Source of the DNA: Vagococcus coleopterorum
Lineage (GTDB): Bacteria; Bacillota; Bacilli; Lactobacillales; Vagococcaceae
Reading direction: 5' to 3'
DNA: 64,000 bases
Assembly: GCF_011303955.1 (NCBI RefSeq)
Contig: NZ_CP049886.1
Coordinates: forward strand, 1,466,735 to 1,530,734
A program made the position numbers and the translations under genes. Numbering within the stretch: the stretch's first letter is position 1; every line of letters begins with the position of its first letter. Positions 56,834 through 64,000 of the stretch are shown one piece after another. The notes under the pieces are model-generated. The model had not been told where the DNA came from and made no database searches. It saw nothing but the letters and a program-made list of their open reading frames with translations.

Positions 56834-58087
56834 CTATCTTTTTCTGCGGAAGAAGGCTGGAGTATTTAACTCTTCATCATCTTGCACAGGTTCTTTTGAG
56901 AAACTTTCAATTTCTTTTTTCTCAATTACATCATTTGTTGACCCTTCAACTTGACCACGTTGATTTGGTTCACGTCTGATATCCCAATCGCCAAACGCAC
57001 TTGTTTCTTCATCTTCAGCTGGTGTGTTTACTTCCATCGCCGGCATAGATGATTTAGTTTCTGTTTGAACTGGAGCAACACCGGGTGTCGCTACGCGTTT
57101 ATTAGGACGTGCTGATTTTTTTGATTTTCTTGTTGGATCAATACCAGTTGCAATAACTGTTACGACGATTTCATCTTTAAGATCTTCGTTGATTGAAGTA
57201 CCTAAGATAATGTTAACATCGCCTGCCGCAGCACTTGTTACGATATCAGAAGCATCTTGTGCTTCAAACAATGTCATATCAAGACCACCTGTGATGTTAA
57301 GCAAGACTTGCTCCGCACCAGCAATTGATGTTTCTAATAATGGTGATGAAATCGCTTGCTTAGTCGCTTGAACCACACGGTCTTCACCACTTGCAGAACC
57401 GATACCCATTAAAGCCGTACCTTGGTTAGCCATCACTGTTTTAACATCAGCAAAGTCCAAGTTAACGTAACCTGGTGCTGTGATTAAATCAGAAATACCT
57501 TGTACCCCTTGGCGTAATACGTTATCAGCTTCACGGAACGCTTCTAAAATAGGAGTTTTCTTATCAACAACTTCTAACAAACGGTTGTTAGAAATAATTA
57601 GTAATGTATCAACGTTAGCTTTTAATTCAGCCATACCTTCTGCTGCAAACAAACCACGTTTTGGTCCTTCAAAACTGAATGGACGTGTTACCACACCAAC
57701 AGTTAAAGCACCTAATTCTTTAGCGATACGAGCAACGACTGGCGCCGCTCCTGTACCAGTACCACCACCCATGCCGGCAGTAATGAAAATCATATCTGCT
57801 CCAGCAAGTGCGTCAGCAATCATTTGTTCACTTTCTTCAGCGGCTTTTTGACCAACTTCAGGTTGTGAACCTGCTCCTAATCCACGAGTGAATTTAGGGC
57901 CTAATTGAATAACTGTTTCAGCTTTACTATCTTTTAACGCTTGAACATCGGTATTAGCTACGATGAACTCTACGCCTTTAACGTTTTCTTCGATCATGCG
58001 GTTAACGGCGTTACCACCACCACCACCGACACCGATTACTTTAATGACTGCACCACTATCGATGCTATTATCTAATGTGAATTCCAT
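56834..58087 (-). CDS. ftsZ: cell division protein FtsZ
   Basis: Tubulin-like GTPase forming the Z-ring. The 417 residues have the N-terminal nucleotide site [15 protein letters not shown], and the tubulin signature [16 protein letters not shown] (near residue 104). The catalytic T7-loop region is DFADVKTVM, followed by a variable linker from about 320. The conserved C-terminal peptide TPAFFRRKR is the docking site for FtsA, SepF and EzrA. The AGGAGG ribosome binding site is strong. It is 21 bases after ftsA. Confidence 0.98.
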   Translation of the reverse strand: MEFTLDNSIDSGAVIKVIGVGGGGGNAVNRMIEENVKGVEFIVANTDVQALKDSKAETVIQLGPKFTRGLGAGSQPEVGQKAAEESEQMIADALAGADMIFITAGMGGGTGTGAAPVVARIAKELGALTVGVVTRPFSFEGPKRGLFAAEGMAELKANVDTLLIISNNRLLEVVDKKTPILEAFREADNVLRQGVQGISDLITAPGYVNLDFADVKTVMANQGTALMGIGSASGEDRVVQATKQAISSPLLETSIAGAEQVLLNITGGLDMTLFEAQDASDIVTSAAAGDVNIILGTSINEDLKDEIVVTVIATGIDPTRKSKKSARPNKRVATPGVAPVQTETKSSMPAMEVNTPAEDEETSAFGDWDIRREPNQRGQVEGSTNDVIEKKEIESFSKEPVQDDEELNTPAFFRRKR

Positions 58088-58108
58088 AATGTCTTTTCCT
58101 CCTAATTT

Positions 58109-59440
58109 TTAATCAAAAATGTTTGATAGGAAACCTTTAAGTTTATCTTTTACGTTACCTTCGTTATCTACATCTTCTTCTGTCGTCATAACTTCTGAAG
58201 TTTCTTCATAACTTACTTCTTCAACATCGCTGAAGTTAGCCGTTGGCATTGACACTTCACGAGTTGGTTTATAATCTGTACCTGTTACAGCAGCTGCTGC
58301 AATTTGATCAATGTCGCTTAACATTGAACCGTACTCCACAATGCTAATTGCATTTGAGAAGACAGGATTTCTTAAGCCCATGTGATTTGGCACGTGTAAA
58401 CGAACATTTACGCCAAATACTTGTTCAGCTAATTCAACAACGCCCGGAATGCTTGCGTTCCCACCTGTTAAGATGATACCACCAGGCAATCCAAGTGCTT
58501 CAACGTTAGTTAAGCTGTCTTTTAATTTTTCAAAGATTTGCTCTAAACGAGCTTCAATGATTTCTGACAAATAATGTTCATCAACTTTAACTGGTTCTGA
58601 TTTACCAATAACTTCTACTGGGAATTCTTCATCAGCTGATGTTCTTTCAGAGAAAGCATCACCGTAGTTGATTTTTAGTGTTTCTGCATTATTAAGTGAT
58701 GTGTTCAAGACAACTGAAATATCTTTTGTGATGAACTCGCCACCCTCTTGCTCAACATGGGCAAATTTCAAATCATTTTCGTACATTGCCGCAGCGGTTG
58801 TTTGACCACCACCCATATCGATAACGATTGTTCCGAAGTCTTTTTCACCTTCAGATAAGATTGTTGATGTTAAAGCAAGTGGCGCAATCACCATTTGGTC
58901 GATTTGTAAGCCGGCTTTTTCAACGCACTTACGAATGTTGTGGATGATTGTTTTAGGACCTGTATATAAAACACCTGTCATATCCAAACGAACACCAATC
59001 ATGCCACGCGGATCTTCAATCCCTTCAAATCCATCAACTTTGAATTCTTTTGGTACAAGACTGATAATTTGACGTTCAGGAGGAGTCGTTCTTGTAATGG
59101 CTGCTGATGCAACATTTTTCACATCAGCATCAGTAATTTCTTGTGCATCCGCATTAATTACTACCATACCTTGGCAAGTTTCAACTTGTAATAAGTTCGC
59201 AGGTAAGCCAACGTTAACTTTTCTGATTTTGATTCCTGATTTTTCTTCTGCTTGTGCAATCGCACGTTTCACAGAGTTAGCTGCTTTATCAATATCAATC
59301 ACGATACCTCGGCTTAAGCCTTCTGACTTAGCATTACCTACCCCGATAATATTAATTTGTCCTTCGATATATTCAGCTACAACAACTTTGATTGATGCTG
59401 TACCGATATCTAAACCTACATAAATTCCTGATTTAGCCAT
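58109..59440 (-). CDS. ftsA: cell division protein FtsA
   Basis: Actin-like protein that ties FtsZ to the membrane. The 443 residues contain the phosphate-binding loop VGLDIGTASIKVVVAE at the N-terminus, the 1C subdomain, a second phosphate loop FGTIVIDMGGGQTTAA (near residue 205), and ILTGGNASIPGV. The C-terminal amphipathic helix GNVKDKLKGFLSNIFD is the membrane-targeting sequence. The start follows AGGAGGTAG. A gap of 216 bases to divIB carries its own likely promoter. Confidence 0.97.
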   Translation of the reverse strand: MAKSGIYVGLDIGTASIKVVVAEYIEGQINIIGVGNAKSEGLSRGIVIDIDKAANSVKRAIAQAEEKSGIKIRKVNVGLPANLLQVETCQGMVVINADAQEITDADVKNVASAAITRTTPPERQIISLVPKEFKVDGFEGIEDPRGMIGVRLDMTGVLYTGPKTIIHNIRKCVEKAGLQIDQMVIAPLALTSTILSEGEKDFGTIVIDMGGGQTTAAAMYENDLKFAHVEQEGGEFITKDISVVLNTSLNNAETLKINYGDAFSERTSADEEFPVEVIGKSEPVKVDEHYLSEIIEARLEQIFEKLKDSLTNVEALGLPGGIILTGGNASIPGVVELAEQVFGVNVRLHVPNHMGLRNPVFSNAISIVEYGSMLSDIDQIAAAAVTGTDYKPTREVSMPTANFSDVEEVSYEETSEVMTTEEDVDNEGNVKDKLKGFLSNIFD

Positions 59441-59537
59441 GAATTGTACTACCTCCTATGTCTTGTTTTGTACCATTATTTTTTCGTTTTTTTGATGTTA
59501 GTTTTATAAAAAATATTTCTATGGTGTATTCTTATTA

Positions 59538-59567
59538 ATTCTACCATATATATACTTCATAACCCAA
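59538..59567 (-). promoter_or_regulatory. candidate promoter of ftsA-ftsZ
   Basis: On the minus strand TTGGGT, an 18-base spacer and TAGAAT with an extended TG, about 100 bases before the ftsA start. Confidence 0.55.
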
Positions 59568-59625
59568 GTAATATCACTGATTTTATTGATAAAAACAGTT
59601 GGTTTTTGAGCACTCATAATAAATT

Positions 59626-59650
59626 CTTAAAAAACAAAGTTGACAACTTC
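59626..59650 (-). terminator. weak terminator candidate after divIB
   Basis: On the minus strand AAGTTG, one base and CAACTT form a short palindrome followed by TGTTTTTT. With so short a stem it is probably only partial. Confidence 0.35.
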
Positions 59651-59656
59651 TGTCTA

Positions 59657-61114
59657 TTACATCCCGCCAACATTTAAATCACCAATCGGCTGTCCGTTTT
59701 CATCATATTGCGGAACAGCATTTGGATCATAGTTTGGATCATAATTTGGGTCGTAATTTGGGTCAGCATTAGGATCGTTCAACCCCTGATCAAGGTTTTC
59801 TCCTAATTGATTGTCGTTTGTTTCCGTTTCTTGTTCATTTTTTTCAGGCGTTTGGTTCCATGACTCTTCTAGCTCACCATCTTGTAAGCTTTCAAGCCAT
59901 TTGTCATAGCCCATGCCATTAGCACCATCTTCTTTTTTAGCTTGGTCCTTAGCAGTTCCGTTATTCGGTCCGGATAATTCGCCTTTGGCAATCTTTTCTG
60001 CTTCTTCTTTAGCTTTTTTCTCTGCTTCTTCAGCCGCGATTGTTACATAACTTTTTGAAAAGACTCCGGCTTCCATATCGACAACACCGGGACCATCCAT
60101 TTGTTTAGCAACACTTGGATAATAATTGATTTTCTCGTAATAATCACGAGTCGAAGCAAGAATTTCATTGCCATCTTCCATGTAAATCGTAATCAAATAA
60201 GGATTCGTTTTAGACGGTGTCGCATGAATTTCTTTAATGTTTTTACGCACTTCTTTTGAAACGATATAAAATTTCTCTACAAAAGCTTTCAGAACATCAT
60301 CTTCTTTAAAACCAACCATCAAAGGAAATTTGTTATCTGGTTTTGAAACATTCTCTTTAATAATTGTGCCGTTTTCTAAAACCGCAAACAAGCTATCACC
60401 ATCTTTGACATAGGCAACTTCTGCAAATTCAGTCACAATTAATTTCAAGCCGTTAATGCCAACTAGCTTGCGATCAATTGTATGTATACGTTGATTTTCT
60501 TTTTTAGCTTTTTTCAGCATTCCTTTATCGAAGTATGCTTGCCAAATAAAATCTTTATCCGTGACACCTAACGAAGAGACGACTCGTTCACTGGCCACCT
60601 TATCATTTCCGACTACTTTTATTTCTCCAACTTTACTTAATGGCGAAATATAGTAAAACAATGCTAACGCTACTACAGCAAATAAACTGATGATTAAAAT
60701 CAAGCGACGTCGTAAACGTTTATGACGCGTTTCTTTCATCTTCGGAAGCTTATCTGCGAACGAAACTGATTTCGGTAAATCTTTCAATTTCTTAACACTT
60801 TCATCAATTTCTTCATCAAGCTCGGTTTCAGTCGATAATTTGAAAGTTTTATGACCTTCTTCTGTCACTTCCCACTTCTCGACTGGTGTATCTTCAATCA
60901 TTTCTTCAACTTCTTCAGTTTCAAAAGAAATCTCACTTTCTACGATACCCTCTTGCTCGTCAAATTCAGCATTTTTTAACGCTTCTTCTTCCGCAAGTTT
61001 CTGCGCTGCCAATTCTTCTTGATATCTGATATTTTCAATTTGCCAAGGAGTTAGCTCCTTTGGCTCATCATTTTCATGTTTACTTTTCTTTTTCTTACTG
61101 TGTTTCCCAACCAT
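59657..61114 (-). CDS. divIB: cell division protein DivIB (FtsQ)
   Basis: Bitopic divisome protein. The 485 residues have a long, highly charged cytoplasmic part (about 1-140, with KKKKSKHENDE at the N-terminus) and one transmembrane helix (about 144-164, LILIISLFAVVALALFYYI). A POTRA domain (about 168-235: ISPLSKVGEIKVVGNDKV) is followed by the FtsQ beta domain, and then by a 120-residue tail. The tail has a coiled segment of Ala/Glu/Lys and ends with Asp-Pro-Asn-Tyr repeats. Its partners FtsL and DivIC are not in the window. ATG 61114 is chosen; the GTG three codons earlier is two bases from the GGAGG. It follows murG by 24 bases. Confidence 0.95.
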   Translation of the reverse strand: MVGKHSKKKKSKHENDEPKELTPWQIENIRYQEELAAQKLAEEEALKNAEFDEQEGIVESEISFETEEVEEMIEDTPVEKWEVTEEGHKTFKLSTETELDEEIDESVKKLKDLPKSVSFADKLPKMKETRHKRLRRRLILIISLFAVVALALFYYISPLSKVGEIKVVGNDKVASERVVSSLGVTDKDFIWQAYFDKGMLKKAKKENQRIHTIDRKLVGINGLKLIVTEFAEVAYVKDGDSLFAVLENGTIIKENVSKPDNKFPLMVGFKEDDVLKAFVEKFYIVSKEVRKNIKEIHATPSKTNPYLITIYMEDGNEILASTRDYYEKINYYPSVAKQMDGPGVVDMEAGVFSKSYVTIAAEEAEKKAKEEAEKIAKGELSGPNNGTAKDQAKKEDGANGMGYDKWLESLQDGELEESWNQTPEKNEQETETNDNQLGENLDQGLNDPNADPNYDPNYDPNYDPNAVPQYDENGQPIGDLNVGGM

Positions 61115-61138
61115 AGAACTCACTTCCTCCTCGGAAAT

Positions 61139-62233
61139 TTATTTAATCAATGACAATACCATTTCCGCTAATCTATCTCCTGCATCTGGTATTCCTTCCG
61201 CCTTAGAAGCTTGCGCCATCTTAGCTAATTTTTCAGAATCCAGGACTAATTCATCTATTGCTTCTACCAAATTATTTCCAGTTAAATCCGCATCCGTCAA
61301 TAATGATGCTGCATTGTTATTGACCAAACTCATCGCATTTTTAGTTTGATGATCATTCGTCACATTCGGACTTGGGATTAGAATTGATGGTAACCCTAAT
61401 GCCGTGATTTCAGCAATCGATGTTGCACCAGCACGACATACCACCAAATCAAGATTATTTAAAATTTCAGGCATATTTTCTAAGTAGGGTCTTAAAGCAA
61501 CTCGACTAGCATCGATATTTAATTCTTCTGCCTTTTTGACCATACTTTCGTAGTAACGCTCACCTGTCGCTATTAACACTTGGTAATCACGCTCATTAAA
61601 TTGGCTTAACGCCGACTCAATCGCTTGGTTGATTGCCCATGCACCTTGACTACCACCAAAAATCAAAACAGTTTTTTTGTCAGTAGTAAAGCCAAAGCTT
61701 GATAAGATATCTGATTCCCCGATGGCAACGACTTCTTGTCCACGTGGATTACCTGTCATTTCAATTTTATCTTTCGGAAAGAATTCAGCTGCATCTTTGA
61801 AACACAGTCCAATTTTATCCACTCGTTTCGATAAAAATTTATTGGTAATACCAGGAACGCTATTTTGTTCATGAATAGCGGTCGGCACACCTAATTTACT
61901 TGCAGCATAGACAACTGCTGCCGAAACGTAGCCACCCGTTCCAACCACAACATCTGGCTTAAATTCTTTGACAATTTTTTTAGACTCACGAACGCTCTTC
62001 ATAAACAAATAAACTGTTTTAAAGTTTTCTTTACTTAACGAACGACGGAAACCTTGAATTTCAATTGTTTCAAAAGGAATTCCTGCATTCGGTACAATTT
62101 TGCTTTCCAATCCACGTTCAGTTCCAACAAAAAGGAACTCCGCTTCTGGATGACGCTCTTTAATTGCTTTCACCAAGGAAACAGCCGGATAAATATGACC
62201 ACCCGTTCCTCCACCAGATACTAAAACTCTCAT
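61139..62233 (-). CDS. murG: MurG, UDP-GlcNAc transferase making lipid II
   Basis: Adds N-acetylglucosamine to lipid I on the inner membrane face, giving lipid II. The 364 residues, GT-B fold, have the N-terminal glycine-rich loop [32 protein letters not shown], the C-domain loop [10 protein letters not shown], and the UDP-GlcNAc signature [24 protein letters not shown]. It follows murD by 10 bases and precedes divIB, the standard Gram-positive order. Confidence 0.98.
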   Translation of the reverse strand: MRVLVSGGGTGGHIYPAVSLVKAIKERHPEAEFLFVGTERGLESKIVPNAGIPFETIEIQGFRRSLSKENFKTVYLFMKSVRESKKIVKEFKPDVVVGTGGYVSAAVVYAASKLGVPTAIHEQNSVPGITNKFLSKRVDKIGLCFKDAAEFFPKDKIEMTGNPRGQEVVAIGESDILSSFGFTTDKKTVLIFGGSQGAWAINQAIESALSQFNERDYQVLIATGERYYESMVKKAEELNIDASRVALRPYLENMPEILNNLDLVVCRAGATSIAEITALGLPSILIPSPNVTNDHQTKNAMSLVNNNAASLLTDADLTGNNLVEAIDELVLDSEKLAKMAQASKAEGIPDAGDRLAEMVLSLIK

Positions 62234-62243
62234 TTTCTCACTT

Positions 62244-63608
62244 CTATTCTTTCAGATTTTTTACAGCTTGTTTAAAATCATCACCACGGTCTTCAAAGTT
62301 CTTATATTGATCCCAACTTGCACAGGCAGGCGATAGCAAAATGTTATCACCTTCTGAAGTTAAGCCATACGCTTTTACCACCGCTTCTTGAACCGTTTCA
62401 CACATTTCAATTGTGCCAACATCCGCTTCTTTACCTGCTACCGCAATCTTAGAGGCACTTTCTCCAAACAATACCAAGCCTTTTAAGCCTCGGATAGTTG
62501 GGATTAACTCATCAAAACTGTTGCCACGATCTAAACCGCCTGCTAACAAAACAATTTTGTTATTGTTAAAGCCACTTAAAGCTTTTTCCGTCGCTAAAAT
62601 ATTTGTCGCTTTGGAATCGTTATAGAATTTTCGACCGTTGATTGTTCCAACAAATTCGGTTCTATGAGGAACTCCACCAAAAGTTTTTAGCGTCTCTACA
62701 ATCACATCATTGTCAATTCCAAGTAATTTCGAAACAGTGATTGCTGACAAAGCATTTTCAACATTGTGACTTCCTGGAATTCCAAGGTCAACAGCTTGCA
62801 TTAGCTCATCGCCATTATAGTAAATTGTGCCATCAACTTGCGAAGCCCCAATCGCTAATTTTCTTTCACTAGAAAATTCTAAAACTTCAGCTTGAGATGC
62901 TTTCGCTAGTTCCACTAACTCAGGTTGATCACCGTTAATTACAAGAATTTCAGAACCAGTCATGTTCTTTTGCAAAGCCCATTTTGCTTTAACATATCCT
63001 TCACGTGAACCGTGATAGTCTAAATGCGCTTCGTAAATGTTACCTATTACCGCAATTTTCGGACAAAAATCAATAATACCCATTAGTTGGAAACTTGATA
63101 ACTCCGTTACCATCACATCGTTTTTACCAATTTTTTGAGCAACTGTACTCGCCGGAAAACCAATGTTACCCGCTAGCTCTACTTTGCCATTTTTAAGACC
63201 ATTTTTTAAAATCTCACCAATCATGGTTGTCGTTGTTGTTTTACCATTTGTCCCGGTAATCCCAACTAAGGTACCTTCACAAATTTCATAGGCTAATTCA
63301 ACTTCGGTAATGATGGGTAATTGTTTTTCAATTGCTTTCTCGAGAATTGGATTAGAATAAGGAATACCTGGGTTTTTCACAACCAAAGTAAACTCCTCAT
63401 CTAACAACTCAACAGGATGACTACCAGCTACCACTCGAATACCTTCCGCTAACAGTTCTTTCGCTTCCGGATTATCTTCAAGTGGTTTACCGTCATTAAC
63501 AGTGACAAGCGCACCAAGTTTATGCAGCAATTTTGCTGCACTCACACCGCTGCGCGCTAAACCTAAAACTAATACTTTTTGGTTTTGATATTTGTTCACT
63601 GTTTTCAT
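62244..63608 (-). CDS. murD: MurD, UDP-MurNAc-L-Ala:D-Glu ligase
   Basis: Adds D-glutamate to UDP-MurNAc-L-alanine. The 454 residues have the Rossmann-like N-domain ([17 protein letters not shown]) and the ATP loop [14 protein letters not shown] near residue 114. The central domain has ELSSFQL and [20 protein letters not shown]. The C-domain has FYNDSKATN and [14 protein letters not shown]. The length is normal. An AGGAGGAAG ribosome binding site precedes it; mraY ends 13 bases upstream. Confidence 0.98.
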   Translation of the reverse strand: MKTVNKYQNQKVLVLGLARSGVSAAKLLHKLGALVTVNDGKPLEDNPEAKELLAEGIRVVAGSHPVELLDEEFTLVVKNPGIPYSNPILEKAIEKQLPIITEVELAYEICEGTLVGITGTNGKTTTTTMIGEILKNGLKNGKVELAGNIGFPASTVAQKIGKNDVMVTELSSFQLMGIIDFCPKIAVIGNIYEAHLDYHGSREGYVKAKWALQKNMTGSEILVINGDQPELVELAKASQAEVLEFSSERKLAIGASQVDGTIYYNGDELMQAVDLGIPGSHNVENALSAITVSKLLGIDNDVIVETLKTFGGVPHRTEFVGTINGRKFYNDSKATNILATEKALSGFNNNKIVLLAGGLDRGNSFDELIPTIRGLKGLVLFGESASKIAVAGKEADVGTIEMCETVQEAVVKAYGLTSEGDNILLSPACASWDQYKNFEDRGDDFKQAVKNLKE

Positions 63609-63621
63609 TCTCGTCTTCCTC

Positions 63622-64000
63622 CTAGTATAAAATCATTAATGTAATGATTGACATAACTAATCCAACTATCCAAAATACAATATCAATTTTCCATTCAGAC
63701 CAACCTGACATTTCAAAATGATGATGAACAGGACTCATTTTAAAAATACGTTTCCCAGTTAATTTAAACGATGCTACTTGTAACATCACACTAAGGGTTT
63801 CTAAAATATAAACTAAACCAATTAGTAATAATGTCCATTCTTGGTGTAATAACATTGAGATTGCTGCTAGCAAACCACCTAGCGCTAGAGAACCCACATC
63901 ACCCATGAAAATTTTAGCAGGCTTTTTATTGAATAAGAAAAAGCCTAAAAGTCCGCCCATAACCGTTAAACACAGAATTAAAATGTCGATTTGGTTTTGG
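63622..64000 (-). CDS. mraY: MraY, phospho-MurNAc-pentapeptide transferase (N-terminal part outside window)
   Basis: Integral membrane enzyme that makes lipid I. Only the last 125 or so residues are present; the reading frame stays open to the window edge, upstream of the internal ATG at 63960. The catalytic motif [19 protein letters not shown], with the metal-binding aspartate, is present. So are the periplasmic/cytoplasmic loop [34 protein letters not shown] (the HHH motif) and the last transmembrane helices. It precedes murD by 13 bases. It is the distal end of the mur part of the cluster in this window. Confidence 0.97.
   Translation of the reverse strand, partial: QNQIDILILCLTVMGGLLGFFLFNKKPAKIFMGDVGSLALGGLLAAISMLLHQEWTLLLIGLVYILETLSVMLQVASFKLTGKRIFKMSPVHHHFEMSGWSEWKIDIVFWIVGLVMSIITLMILY

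Overview
The window looks like a chromosomal segment of a low-GC Gram-positive coccus of the order Lactobacillales, most likely in the Enterococcaceae (Enterococcus or Vagococcus type). This is inferred from family content, because no rRNA is present. The supporting features are AT-rich DNA, strong AAGGAGG ribosome binding sites, T-box and M-box leaders, a complete pdhABCD operon with a two-lipoyl-domain E2, EzrA, DivIVA and SepF division proteins, a DUF3042-type small protein, and the Gram-positive gene order mraY-murD-murG-divIB-ftsA-ftsZ-ylmE-sepF-ylmG-ylmH-divIVA-ileS. Almost everything is housekeeping; I see no prophage, transposase, CRISPR array, tRNA or rRNA.

Layout. 1-2.7 kb: hflX (cut by the window edge), miaA and a glycerophosphodiester phosphodiesterase. 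2.8-8.7 kb: a DUF3042 protein, radC, and a valS-folC-HAD operon behind a valine T-box. 8.7-18.6 kb: tpx, rex, thiI with its cysteine desulfurase, ezrA, ansA, an SprT-like protein, tex and an unlisted 56-residue membrane protein. 18.7-24.1 kb: two adjacent GW-repeat cell-wall hydrolases, a glucosaminidase and an amidase, whose repeat blocks are nearly identical. 24.2-29.7 kb: the pyruvate dehydrogenase operon with a long leader and a Rex-like site. 29.9-33 kb: mgtA behind an M-box riboswitch plus a short leader ORF. 33-41 kb: pyridoxine/HMP kinase, purB with a degenerate purK, a second glucosaminidase with a D,D-carboxypeptidase, and two aromatic-acid-exporter-type membrane proteins around a YkyA-like lipoprotein. 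41-48.1 kb: an ABC exporter, a membrane-anchored nuclease with an unknown acidic partner, nagA and an acyl-ACP thioesterase. 48.2-50.5 kb: a DtxR-family regulator and zwf. 50.5-64 kb: ileS (T-box) and the division and cell-wall cluster, ending in a partial mraY.

The genes fit together around cell-envelope growth: precursor synthesis (MraY, MurD, MurG), the divisome (DivIB, FtsA, FtsZ, SepF, EzrA, DivIVA), and wall trimming or separation (amidase, two glucosaminidases, D,D-carboxypeptidase). Central metabolism is represented by PDH, Zwf and NagA, with Rex as redox sensor. Many ORFs have artificially long 5' ends; starts were moved to the ATG with a proper Shine-Dalgarno sequence, and in several cases the longer version begins at a GTG inside that very sequence.

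The most interesting observations are: (i) the two GW hydrolases, whose shared blocks are 1814 and 2039 bp and differ by exactly one 225-bp module; (ii) a 43-codon ORF with an acidic-proline stretch between the M-box terminator and mgtA; (iii) a purK-like gene lacking the usual ATP-grasp signatures; (iv) a membrane-anchored nuclease paired with an unknown acidic protein; and (v) hairpins placed on ribosome binding sites or gene junctions at radC and the second GW gene.
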